From the NCBI RefSeq assembly GCF_007676705.1, contig NZ_VEBF01000002.1:496001-560000 (forward strand): DNA of 64,000 bases, given 5' to 3'. Positions 30,148-38,188 of this stretch are shown here, piece after piece (the stretch's first letter is position 1; each line of letters opens with the position of its first letter). This DNA is from Paenibacillus xylanexedens. Lineage in GTDB: Bacteria; Bacillota; Bacilli; Paenibacillales; Paenibacillaceae. The notes under the pieces were generated by a model. It did no database searches, was not told the origin of the DNA, and saw nothing but the letters and a program-made list of their open reading frames with translations. The position numbers and the translations under genes are program-made.

Positions 30148-30360
30148 TAATGGTATGTTGTTCTTATCCTTCGCTCAAAACGAGTTTATAAGCATCAATT
30201 TTGCGATCTTTATGTAAATCGTTTTTGTCACGTGTTATGATTTCCAACAACCTAAATGTTTAGATATTAATCTAATCGGCAACGGCACATTGTTCTTGTC
30301 CTTTTCAATCAACGGTACTATGTTCTTGTGCTGAGCTTGGGACAAGAACTTGGTTCTTTA
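30148..30360. repeat. Cluster of ~22-bp repeats resembling a transposon end
   Basis: Three direct units, AATGGTATGTTGTTCTTATC (30149), AACGGCACATTGTTCTTGTC (30281) and AACGGTACTATGTTCTTGTG (30311), are followed by an inverted unit reading GGGACAAGAACTTGG (30339). Repeated sites of this kind are typical of Tn7-like or Mu-like transposon ends. No transposase gene is visible nearby. Confidence 0.4.
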
Positions 30361-30737
30361 AACATAGCCGTTATAGGTAGAAGTAAACAGAATCCCAAGT
30401 CTGTCCGATTAATAAGTATAGAGCCTTTGACAAGGTTGAGTACAGTCTAGGTGACCGCTGCACAGGACCGGTAACCACTTCTGGAGAAACGTACAAAGTG
30501 AGGGAGTGGTAAATCAAACGCCAATACACGTTGAGCGTCAGTTGAAGGAGTATTTTAAGGAGTTGCCGAAAATAATTAAACGTAGGTCGGGCTTTGAAAG
30601 GCTGAGAAGGTGTAGATATCGAATACATAAGTCCATCAGAAAATCGTGGTGCTGGTAGCTAGGTAGACAACCAGTTGGAAGAATTCCGGATGCTACCATT
30701 AAAAGAGTTTAAACTTGAATGAGGGGTTAACTGTTCT
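30361..30737. other. 377-nt gene-free stretch with possible coding relics
   Basis: No frame with start and ribosome binding site is convincing. Plus-strand fragments such as HVERQLKEYFKELPKIIKRR and LGDRCTGPVTTSGETYKVRE look protein-like but are separated by stops, suggesting decayed genes. A frame on the minus strand (30371-30628) has no ribosome binding site and is treated as chance. Confidence 0.35.
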
Positions 30738-31088
30738 ATGAGTAAAAAGATTAACGAGATTAGTGACTACGTTGGTGTGTTTTGTTTAGGTGCTTTAACA
30801 TTATCACTTTTTGTATTATCAATTATGTTTATTATCAAGAGCTTTATCAATATTTATAGAAGATTAAAAGGTGTAAAAATAGACAGAATGACGCCTTGCA
30901 CAACATGTAGACGCTCGATTTCAAATACTGCTATTATTTGCCCGTACTGTGGTGAACATTACGGTAAAATGAACGGATTAGGTGATTCCATATTTATCTG
31001 TTTTCTTTTTGGAGTAGGTCTTTTCGTATTAGGAATTGCGAGTCTAACAGAGTCCGTTGAATGGTTTGAACGAACTTATATGAACTGA
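30738..31088 (+). CDS. Membrane zinc-ribbon protein, paralogue 1
   Basis: The protein has 116 residues. An N-terminal membrane helix (about residues 12-38) leads into a basic loop, a zinc ribbon (CTTCRRSISNTAIICPYCGE, then HYGK, about 54-77) and a second membrane helix (about 85-103). The order TM, zinc ribbon, TM is shared with two genes downstream (32508-32840 and 33046-33396), which keep CPxCGxHYGxxxG. The ribbon should lie in the cytoplasm. Role unknown. GAGGGG precedes the start at a long spacing. Confidence 0.7.
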   Translation: MSKKINEISDYVGVFCLGALTLSLFVLSIMFIIKSFINIYRRLKGVKIDRMTPCTTCRRSISNTAIICPYCGEHYGKMNGLGDSIFICFLFGVGLFVLGIASLTESVEWFERTYMN

Positions 31089-31248
31089 TCAACACATGTC
31101 ATATTCTCCATAACTTACCGCCTCAATCATTTATAGCAAACCGCTATAATTAGGTTGAGGTGTTATTATGTACACCCCCAAAATTTAAGATTACCCTTAC
31201 ACCAGTGTATGAATATATATTGTAAGCACAATACAGGAGGTGTTTTGT

Positions 31249-31965
31249 ATGTGTGGTAGATTTACAATCACTGACCCTTTAGACTCTATCTTGGACAGGT
31301 ACTATGCATCTATTGCTGATGGATTTGAGTACAAGCCTAACTATAATGCTGCACCCATGCAGTACATCCCAACTATTATCGGAAGTAAAAACGGTAATAG
31401 ATTAGGCGCTCTCCGCTGGGGTTTGGTACCCACTTGGGCAAAAGATGATAAGATCGGGAACAAGATGATTAATGCCCGCGCAGAAACATTAGCAGAGAAG
31501 CCGTCCTTTAAACGTCTGATCAGCTCTAAACGCTGTATCATCCCCACGAACGGATTCTACGAGTGGAAGAAAGAAGAATCAACAAAGCGGCCGATGCGAA
31601 TTCTGATGAAAGACGACAGTATCTTTTCATTGGCAGGATTGTATGACACGTGGACAGATCCAGATGGAAACAGACTGAGTACTTGCACCATCATTACAAC
31701 GGAACCAAATAGTCTTATGGAGGTTATCCATAATCGTATGCCGGTCATCTTGCGCCCTGAGGATGAGGCTGAGTGGCTTGGAAGAGATAATGATGATGTT
31801 CAATCGTTGCTCGGTTTTCTTAAGCCATATCAAGCATCTGAGATGCGAGCGTATGAGGTGCGAGCGTATGAGGTGCGAGCGTATGAGGTGCGAGCGTATG
31901 AGGTGCAGAAGGAAGTGGGCAATGTGAGAAATAACAGTGTGGAATTATTGAAAGAAATAGTTTAG
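31249..31965 (+). CDS. SOS response-associated peptidase (SRAP/HMCES/YedK-like)
   Basis: This 238-residue protein shields abasic sites in single-stranded DNA by forming a thiazolidine link through its N-terminal Cys. After Met removal the Cys is first (MCGRFTI). Other active-site parts are visible: NARAETLAEKPSF, GFYEWKK (Glu) and VIHNRMPVIL (His). ATG 31249 is chosen over 31240 because AGGAGG is 8 nt away and only this start exposes Cys2. The C-terminus is extended by a perfect tandem repeat encoding RAYEV. Confidence 0.93.
   Translation: MCGRFTITDPLDSILDRYYASIADGFEYKPNYNAAPMQYIPTIIGSKNGNRLGALRWGLVPTWAKDDKIGNKMINARAETLAEKPSFKRLISSKRCIIPTNGFYEWKKEESTKRPMRILMKDDSIFSLAGLYDTWTDPDGNRLSTCTIITTEPNSLMEVIHNRMPVILRPEDEAEWLGRDNDDVQSLLGFLKPYQASEMRAYEVRAYEVRAYEVRAYEVQKEVGNVRNNSVELLKEIV
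31845..31904 (+). repeat. In-frame minisatellite, 4 x 15 bp
   Basis: Four perfect tandem copies of GCGAGCGTATGAGGT inside the SRAP gene encode RAYEV repeated four times. The unit is a multiple of three, so copy-number changes keep the reading frame. Confidence 0.95.
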
Positions 31966-31969
31966 TGGT

Positions 31970-32007
31970 AAAGCTTTACCGACTTATTTAGGTCGGTAAA
32001 GCTTTTT
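31970..32007 (+). terminator. Rho-independent terminator of the SRAP gene
   Basis: AAAGCTTTACCGAC pairs perfectly with GTCGGTAAAGCTTT, followed by TTC, 5 nt after the stop. Confidence 0.85.
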
Positions 32008-32216
32008 CATATTTAAAAGTGCATCATTGTTCTTAAAATTAACTCTTAATCATAGAGAAAATTCCTATTCAAAAATAGACTGGCAGATGATTCTAGTGGT
32101 AAGAATCTGGGCTATCAGAAATAGTGAGCCCAGAGTATCCAGAACAAGCATCTGGAGACCGCGCCATCCTTGTAGTTAACCCTGACAGCAGGTTTGGATA
32201 AAGAAACGATCTTCCG

Positions 32217-32393
32217 ATGAGTGATGTAAATGCATTCCTCAAATGGAACGATGATCGTGATGCAGGAACTGGCCCGGCCAAGTTTGCTATCAACAAATAC
32301 AGCAACAACAAAGGTCCATTCAGCAAGCGTACTGATTACGTGATATTCGATAATATTTTGAAATTTGAGATAAGTGAATATACGACCAACTAA
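32217..32393 (+). pseudogene. Short open frame, probably the C-terminal remnant of a larger gene
   Basis: A 58-residue frame starts MSDVNAFLKWNDDRDAG and includes GPFSKRTDYVIFDNILKFEI. It looks like real protein sequence, but there is no ribosome binding site and stops lie just upstream. The surrounding 32008-32507 stretch has no other gene. Family not recognised. Confidence 0.35.
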
Positions 32394-32507
32394 TTACATG
32401 GATCTGTGCTCATTTGCACAGAGTCTTTTAAATGTAAAGAAATAAATGGAAATAGATAAACGGGTTTGATAAAATAAATTGGATTATTACATAGATGGAG
32501 GAATACA

Positions 32508-32840
32508 ATGTTTGATAATATGGCATCTTACTCACTTCTGGGTATTGCCGGTCTCATCACTACTTGTTTGTTTATATTTGGTATAGCTTGTTTAATAGCA
32601 TTTTTTATCAATATCTTCAGATTGATCAAAGGTCGATTTAACCGAAAGTTAGAACAATGCCAATCGTGTGGTAATACTATCTCAATATCAGCTATCATTT
32701 GCCCTAATTGCGGCCACCACTATGGTAGATCTAATGGAGTTTTCAATTCAATTTTCGGGTCATTCGTTGGTTTCGTAATTTGCATTGGCGGTGGATTCAT
32801 AGCATTAGCTGAACTTATGAAGATGTTTAATGATAAGTAA
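32508..32840 (+). CDS. Membrane zinc-ribbon protein, paralogue 2
   Basis: This 110-residue protein has the same layout as the genes at 30738 and 33046: membrane helix (about residues 8-34), basic linker, zinc ribbon CQSCGNTISISAIICPNCGH followed by HYGRSNG, and a second membrane helix. A GGAGG ribosome binding site is in the leader TTACATAGATGGAGGAA, which is nearly the same as the leader of paralogue 3 (TTACATAGTTGGAGGAA). This shows that these two units arose by tandem duplication. Confidence 0.72.
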   Translation: MFDNMASYSLLGIAGLITTCLFIFGIACLIAFFINIFRLIKGRFNRKLEQCQSCGNTISISAIICPNCGHHYGRSNGVFNSIFGSFVGFVICIGGGFIALAELMKMFNDK

Positions 32841-33045
32841 TTAAGTGAGAAGGGGCCATTTAAGACTCCTATTTTTGTACCCTAAATTCAAACGCGTTAC
32901 GGAATTATCTACCGTCTATGCTCTTAGTTGATGCTTTTCTAATACTCGATAAGTGTTCATTTTCTAACATTCATTCATTTCTATAGAAAATTATATCTAG
33001 GTCTGATAGACTGTTCTGGATTGATTACATAGTTGGAGGAACGTC

Positions 33046-33396
33046 ATGTTCGAGCGCATAAATAATGTAATAGGTAATTTATTCGGTATAGGGATCATTA
33101 TCGCAATGTTTGTACTTGCAATCCTAGCTTTTAAAGCAATGTTTAGAAATATAAAAAGAAAGTTCAAACCTAACGCTAACAACTTAATGCATTGCGAATC
33201 TTGCAAATGTGTGATTTCTGCGGACGCTTTCATGTGCCCACACTGCGGGCAACATTACGGTAGATCAAGGGCTGGTAATTCTATATTTTACTGTTTATTG
33301 GCCGGATGCGGATTTTTGTTGGGGGCATTTTATGGTCTCCAACTCTTCTTTGAAGATGAGGAGGTACTTTTTTTTATCCGAACATACTTTAATTAA
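33046..33396 (+). CDS. Membrane zinc-ribbon protein, paralogue 3
   Basis: This 116-residue protein has a membrane helix (about residues 12-34), basic linker, zinc ribbon CESCKCVISADAFMCPHCGQ with HYGRSRAG, and a second membrane helix with an acidic end. It shares leader and 3' flanking sequence (TTTTTGTACCCTAAA then CTCAAA) with paralogue 2, confirming local duplication. Function unknown; related zinc-ribbon membrane proteins are common but uncharacterised. Confidence 0.72.
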   Translation: MFERINNVIGNLFGIGIIIAMFVLAILAFKAMFRNIKRKFKPNANNLMHCESCKCVISADAFMCPHCGQHYGRSRAGNSIFYCLLAGCGFLLGAFYGLQLFFEDEEVLFFIRTYFN

Positions 33397-33412
33397 TCGA
33401 ATATATAGTAAT

Positions 33413-33445
33413 AAAAGGAGCCACATAAGGCTCCTTCCTATTTTT
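33413..33445 (+). terminator. Rho-independent terminator after paralogue 3
   Basis: AAGGAGCC pairs with GGCTCCTT, followed by CCTATTTTTG. A weaker version follows paralogue 2. Confidence 0.7.
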
Positions 33446-33535
33446 GTACCCTAAACTCAAATGTATTACGAAAGTACCTCTTCCCCCATGATCTTAATGG
33501 ATACTGTGCTATACGCTTCTACTAGTCCTTCTAAC

Positions 33536-33807
33536 CTACTCTCGTTGAAAAACTTCGTTCGTAACTAGTGTCCCTATTTTAAATCCTTTCACAAATGCCT
33601 CACAAGAATTAGTGGAATTAATATTATCTATCATATCTAATAGTTCTTCAAACTGTTTAAAGTCATCCTCCGAGAGTTTTTTCTGAAATTTTTTCGATAC
33701 TAGCCTGTAATCTCCTTATTAATAGATCGATACTCCGAATCTTTAGGTACAATATTCTCCTCTGGTCTCAGATTACCGTAATATAATTTTTCTATTATAT
33801 TTCCCAC
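33536..33807 (-). pseudogene. DUF6809-like gene with frameshift
   Basis: From a GTG with AAGGGGG upstream, the minus strand encodes NIIEKLYYGNLRPEENIVPK and DSEYRSINKE. It then needs a 1-nt shift near 33715 to continue as KKFQKKLSEDDFKQFEELLD and CEAFVKGFKIGTLVTNEVF. Start, middle and end blocks match the small DUF6809 family, so a once-complete gene of about 90 residues is broken by one frameshift. Confidence 0.6.
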
Positions 33808-34060
33808 ATCACATCCCCCTTTCTCTAATAAATGTCTTGTGCTCTTCTCATGACAATTATATAAGTTTGACAGACAATGCTGGGGAATTATGCAATATTC
33901 GCATGTGATTCTTATAGCTTTCATAGGATATCGCATTTTACAAGCATGCTTTGACATAATAATGTAGTGCTTGTTGAGCCCTACCTCGCGAGTATGCTAA
34001 GATAATGGACACCTATTTCTACAAAATCCTATAACAAATCAACCGCACAGAAAGGACACT

Positions 34061-35041
34061 ATGAATCCTTCATCACTGTCATCCAAGTTACAACAGATCA
34101 TTCCACCGCTGGATCTCCGAAGCTGCCTCGTCAGCGTACGCGGTGAGATTATGTACGAACATTACCGCAACCAAGAGGCTGCGACCGATATTGCAAAAGT
34201 CAACTCCTGTACCAAGAGTGTGCTGTCCGCACTCATCTGTATAGCGATGGATAAAGGCTTGTTGCCAGAGGCATCGGCCCCAATCTCCACCTTTTTCCCA
34301 CAGTTGACATCCGATCCTGATCCGCGTAAACCTGCGATCACGCTGGAACAACTGCTCACGATGACAGCCGGATTCAACTGGGACGAGTTCGGTGGGCAGA
34401 ATTCATTCCCTCGTATGACCCGTACCGATCATTGGGTGGATTTTGCGTTGGAACAACGTTTAAGTCATGAACCGGGTACATACATGGAATACAATTCAGG
34501 AGTATCACAGATTCTATCCGCCATCCTGATGCAAAAAGCAGGCATGAACGTAGCCGAGTTCGCAGAACGTTATCTTTTTGGCCCGCTGGGAATTAAGGAT
34601 TATGAATGGGAAAGTGACCCTCAAGGTGTGCATACAGGTGGGTTCGGTCTAAAAATGTTGCCCGTTGATCTGCTGAAATTCGGTCAGCTGTTTCTACAGC
34701 AAGGTACATGGGAGGGTGAGTCTCTCATTTCAAGTGATCTCGTCTCCCGTTCGACGCAGCCTTTCATTACAGTCACTCCACCGAATCACGGCAATTATGC
34801 TTGGCATTGGTGGGTGGATGACTATCCGAACGAAAGGTCTGACTCCGAATATATCGCTGCTGATAACGACAGGCCCAATCTCCATTATTATTACGCGCGA
34901 GGGTTTGGTGGGCAGTATGTATACATTGTTCCTGAACTGGAACTCGTTACGGTGTTAACCAACGACAAACGAAAGAAAGAGAAACCTCCGTTGGATGTTT
35001 TCCCACGATTAATCGCACCTGAACTTTGGAAAATGTTATAA
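34061..35041 (+). CDS. Serine hydrolase, class C beta-lactamase fold
   Basis: This 326-residue protein of the beta-lactamase/transpeptidase-like family has the nucleophile motif SCTK (S49-K52), YNS as the Tyr motif, and a C-terminal GFGGQ box. There is no signal peptide, so it is probably cytoplasmic and likely an esterase or peptidase, not a resistance enzyme. Ribosome binding site AAAGGA is 5 nt from ATG. It is convergent with a second gene of the same superfamily at 35129, but the two are not close paralogues. Confidence 0.88.
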   Translation: MNPSSLSSKLQQIIPPLDLRSCLVSVRGEIMYEHYRNQEAATDIAKVNSCTKSVLSALICIAMDKGLLPEASAPISTFFPQLTSDPDPRKPAITLEQLLTMTAGFNWDEFGGQNSFPRMTRTDHWVDFALEQRLSHEPGTYMEYNSGVSQILSAILMQKAGMNVAEFAERYLFGPLGIKDYEWESDPQGVHTGGFGLKMLPVDLLKFGQLFLQQGTWEGESLISSDLVSRSTQPFITVTPPNHGNYAWHWWVDDYPNERSDSEYIAADNDRPNLHYYYARGFGGQYVYIVPELELVTVLTNDKRKKEKPPLDVFPRLIAPELWKML

Positions 35042-35075
35042 ACACGGACATTCTATCTATCTCGTCCTATAAATG

Positions 35076-35123
35076 AACCCCCAACCTTATGTGGGCATAA
35101 CCTTGCCCTTAGGCTGAGGGGTT
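35076..35123. terminator. Bidirectional terminator between convergent hydrolase genes
   Basis: AACCCC...AACCT with AGG...GGGGTT forms an imperfect stem with an inner GGGCA/TGCCC pair between two convergent stops. Confidence 0.6.
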
Positions 35124-35128
35124 ATTGG

Positions 35129-36151
35129 TCATGCCAAAGCTTCTTCGATGGCCATCGTTATTGGATACGGGCCTGACTCTTGATTAGAGAGCACAACCAG
35201 TCGTAGATCTCTGTCTGGATACACAGAAGACATGAACGACACCCCTGGATCAAACCCCATGACATGAAATTTGAGAATGTCCTCTCCTTTCCGGTCAATC
35301 CAGATACCATGCCCATAATACTCTTCATCCTCTTGATGAGCATGTGGAGTTAATAACTGCTGCGTCGTCTCTTCATTCAACAATTGGTGACCCAGCAAAG
35401 CATCCCAAAATCGCATCATATCCGGAGCCGTAACATAGGCCCCACCATCTGATCCACCTTTGACAGGAATGGAGAACATATTGGTGTTCCAAGAGCCATC
35501 TTCATGATCTATATACCCTAAGGCTGTGTTACGCGGAAGCTGATCGGTTAAGAAATAACCCGAATCCTTCATACCACACGGCTTGAAAATGTGCTCCTCC
35601 ACATAATCTGTAAATGACATTCCGGAATGTTGTTCTACAATAAGTCCCAGCACAATGAAACCCGCATTGTTGTAGTGAAAACGTGCACCCGGAGTAGACT
35701 TCATCGGAAGATGCTGAAACATAGGCAGAAAGTCACTTAATCGCCGCATCGCGTAGACGGGTCTGTCTTTCCACAATTCCGAAAAGTCTTCCATCACTTC
35801 TTCATCGAAATAATCCGGAATGCCTGACGTGTGTGTTAATAACTGATGGATGGTGATTCCTTCGTCCCACAGTGAAAACTCCACATCCAACACATCCGTA
35901 AGCTTGGAATCCGCAGACAACTTGCCTGCTTCAATTAGTTGGCATACACTCACTGCCGTGAAGATCTTACATCCTGATGCAATTCCGAAGCGTGTGTCCA
36001 CCTGATTAGCAAGTTCCTCGCTACGATTGGCATAACCACGTTTCATATTCAATAGGGGTTTCCCGCCTTGCTGGAGTAATACGACACCCGAAAAATTCAC
36101 CCGTTCCATGACTTCTTCTACTTTTGTTGTCAACTCTAATACATTCAACAT
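35129..36151 (-). CDS. Serine hydrolase, class C beta-lactamase fold
   Basis: This protein of about 340 residues has SGCK as the SxxK nucleophile motif near residue 60, YNN (FHYNNAGF) as the second motif, and HVMGFDPGV near the end in place of the usual KTG. It has no signal peptide. The ATG at 36151 is preferred to GTG 36163 because AGGTG lies about 9 nt away. Role unknown; probably an esterase or D-peptidase. Confidence 0.87.
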   Translation of the reverse strand: MLNVLELTTKVEEVMERVNFSGVVLLQQGGKPLLNMKRGYANRSEELANQVDTRFGIASGCKIFTAVSVCQLIEAGKLSADSKLTDVLDVEFSLWDEGITIHQLLTHTSGIPDYFDEEVMEDFSELWKDRPVYAMRRLSDFLPMFQHLPMKSTPGARFHYNNAGFIVLGLIVEQHSGMSFTDYVEEHIFKPCGMKDSGYFLTDQLPRNTALGYIDHEDGSWNTNMFSIPVKGGSDGGAYVTAPDMMRFWDALLGHQLLNEETTQQLLTPHAHQEDEEYYGHGIWIDRKGEDILKFHVMGFDPGVSFMSSVYPDRDLRLVVLSNQESGPYPITMAIEEALA

Positions 36152-36294
36152 TTTGTTGTTCACCTACTTGTCTATGTATTCATTACATTCCCATTCTTAA
36201 TTCTTCGTCATATCCTGCATACCTGCCAATTTTCACAAAAAGAAGGGTCACTCCCTTATAAAAGGAAATCACCCTGCTTTCAGACAACGTAAGT

Positions 36295-36888
36295 TTAAGT
36301 TGGACAAAGCATGCTCAAATGCTGCTCAATCACTTGTTCCACTCGTTTTACCGTAAGTCTATCTGGCTGCATTAGGATATGAATGGCGAGTCCATCCACA
36401 AGAGCATATAACTTCTCCGTCTCCATCTCGGCATCCAGATCGGGATGTGTCATGCCCTGCTTCTGCAACTCCTCGATTACCCACTGAGCAGACCGATACA
36501 TCCCCTGATGCATCTGATCACTTAACTTTTTTAATTCAGGGTATATCAATAATTTGGCTGTAAACGAAAACCAGACCTCCATTTCCATCATTCTGTCTTC
36601 GTCCAACGGGAGAAATTGCAAGAGCAGATTCTTCATATCCTGCAGTACAGATCCGCTCATCTGTAACGCCTCTACCCTCTTCTGTACCCGTTCTGCAAAA
36701 AGATTCATGCAAAAGGTGAACAATTCGGCCTGTGTGGCAAAGTAATGACGCATGGAACCTACAGATAGTCCCGCTTCCTTTGCTATATTCCGAACTGTAG
36801 CATGCTCAAGCCCATGCTCTTGAATGACCCGGATGGCTGCATCAGCAACGACTCTCCTTTGACTTTCATGATCTACGATTTTTGGCAT
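36295..36888 (-). CDS. TetR-family transcriptional regulator
   Basis: This protein of about 197 residues has an N-terminal TetR helix-turn-helix (ATVRNIAKEAGLSVGSMRHY, about residues 30-49) and a helical ligand domain. The ATG at 36888 starts the canonical domain (MPKIVDHESQRR); its ribosome binding site GAGG is only 2 nt away, so a start 15 nt upstream is also possible. It is divergent from an alpha/beta hydrolase, with a palindromic operator candidate between them, and probably represses that gene. Confidence 0.9.
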   Translation of the reverse strand: MPKIVDHESQRRVVADAAIRVIQEHGLEHATVRNIAKEAGLSVGSMRHYFATQAELFTFCMNLFAERVQKRVEALQMSGSVLQDMKNLLLQFLPLDEDRMMEMEVWFSFTAKLLIYPELKKLSDQMHQGMYRSAQWVIEELQKQGMTHPDLDAEMETEKLYALVDGLAIHILMQPDRLTVKRVEQVIEQHLSMLCPT

Positions 36889-36943
36889 GACCTCATTATA
36901 CATCAAGCTTCTCTTTTTGTAATACACTGTGCTATAATCTTTT

Positions 36944-36958
36944 TAATACATTGTATTA
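36944..36958. promoter_or_regulatory. Likely TetR operator in divergent intergenic region
   Basis: TAATACATTGTATTA has perfect 7-bp arms around one central base. A similar half-degenerate copy (GTAATACACTGTGCTA) lies at 36920-36935 next to a TATAAT at 36933. The position between the divergent TetR and hydrolase starts fits an autoregulatory operator. Confidence 0.6.
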
Positions 36959-36996
36959 AAATAAAAAAAGCTCTATGGAGAGGAATTAATAAGATC

Positions 36997-38010
36997 ATGC
37001 ATACCACGATCCCAGCCTCAAAACGCAAGAAATTCAGAGTTATCACCTTCATAATAAGGCTATTCTGCACCATGTTATTGCTGATCGGTGCAGTATTCTT
37101 GTATGAGTGGTTTGCTTCGTCACAGGCCAAAAAAAACTTTCCGCCTCCTGGTACGTTAGTTCAAGTCGGCGATTACCAGCTGCACATTCATAAACAAGGC
37201 AGTGGTTCGCCGACCATACTTATGGAGGCCGGAAGTGGTGAGACCAGTTTGTCGTGGAGGGACATTCCGACGGAACTAGCCAAACATGCAACGGTGGTCA
37301 CGTATGATCGCGCAGGATATGCCTGGAGTGAATCTGCACCTACAGAACGCACAGGTGCGAATATCGTCAAAGAATTACATGCAGCTCTGGAAAAGGAGAA
37401 TATCCGCGGCCCATACGTTATGGTAGGTCATTCCCTTGGGGGTATGTATGTTAGACTCTTTGCACAGACCTATACAAGTGAAGTTCAGAGCCTTGTCCTC
37501 ATTGATGCGAGACCTGAGGATGATGAGAAGAATACAAAGGCTTTGTTGGAACAGGCTCAGTTTCAGGGAAACCCACCTGCCTCCTTATTATCCTTACTGA
37601 AGGTATCTGGCGCTTTCAGATTATTCCCAGACTTTTTGCTTGATGGTCTGGTTGCCAAGCAAGATCGGGATACTTTTGTTAATGTGATAGCTACACCCTC
37701 CTTTTTTCACGCCAAAGAAGAAGAAGCCTTCCACGCCCATTCAACAGAAGATGCCATTCGTGGCCAAAGTCTTGGATCAATCCCTGTACGTATCATTGCA
37801 CGCGGACGTCCTCAAGACTATGCTCAAGCAGGGCTTTCGACTGAGATTGGGCAGAAGCTCGAATCCATATGGCAATCAGGACAGCGTAACATGTTGAATA
37901 TATCGGAGGATAGTCAGCTCATCACGGCCACCCGCAGTGGTCATATGATTATTCACGATGAACCTGAACTGGTTGTGAAAACAATCCTTGAGTTAATCTC
38001 TGATAGGTAG
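36997..38010 (+). CDS. Membrane-anchored alpha/beta hydrolase
   Basis: This 337-residue protein has an N-terminal signal-anchor helix (about residues 14-36) and an extracytoplasmic alpha/beta hydrolase domain. Nucleophile elbow GHSLGG (near residue 146), a catalytic Asp candidate (LIDARPED) and the late His in SGHMIIHDEPE are visible. The substrate is unknown. The open frame extends upstream over the TetR gene, but that part is antisense to it and is not used. The ATG at 36997 follows GGAGAGG at a long spacing. Confidence 0.87.
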   Translation: MHTTIPASKRKKFRVITFIIRLFCTMLLLIGAVFLYEWFASSQAKKNFPPPGTLVQVGDYQLHIHKQGSGSPTILMEAGSGETSLSWRDIPTELAKHATVVTYDRAGYAWSESAPTERTGANIVKELHAALEKENIRGPYVMVGHSLGGMYVRLFAQTYTSEVQSLVLIDARPEDDEKNTKALLEQAQFQGNPPASLLSLLKVSGAFRLFPDFLLDGLVAKQDRDTFVNVIATPSFFHAKEEEAFHAHSTEDAIRGQSLGSIPVRIIARGRPQDYAQAGLSTEIGQKLESIWQSGQRNMLNISEDSQLITATRSGHMIIHDEPELVVKTILELISDR

Positions 38011-38090
38011 AGAAAGTGTTATCGACTATCGTTCCACCTGTGAGTATACTTACTTCCTCAAGTTAAAACCTGACTTGTTAGAAATTTAAA

Positions 38091-38130
38091 GGGCTGTTCC
38101 ACCAGCCATGTGTATGACTTGGAACAGCCC
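38091..38130. terminator. Bidirectional terminator between hydrolase and DUF1361 genes
   Basis: GGGCTGTTCCA pairs perfectly with TGGAACAGCCC around an 18-nt loop between convergent genes. Confidence 0.7.
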
Positions 38131-38188
38131 TCTTAGCAATATAAAATTAAGATTAGAACTAATGAGTTCTGCCTCAAGAAATCATAAG

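Noticed and set aside
30371..30628. 85-residue minus-strand frame
   Set aside because: There is no ribosome binding site, no motif and it lies over relic-like plus-strand fragments.
33700..33957. Cys-rich 85-residue reading (MSKHACKMRYPMKAIRITCE)
   Set aside because: Only its second half matches DUF6809. A GTG with AAGGGGG at 33807 is the better start, and the first half is probably untranslated.
36802..36996. 65-residue N-terminal extension of the alpha/beta hydrolase
   Set aside because: It would be antisense to the TetR start and cover both operators. The ATG at 36997 begins a normal signal anchor.
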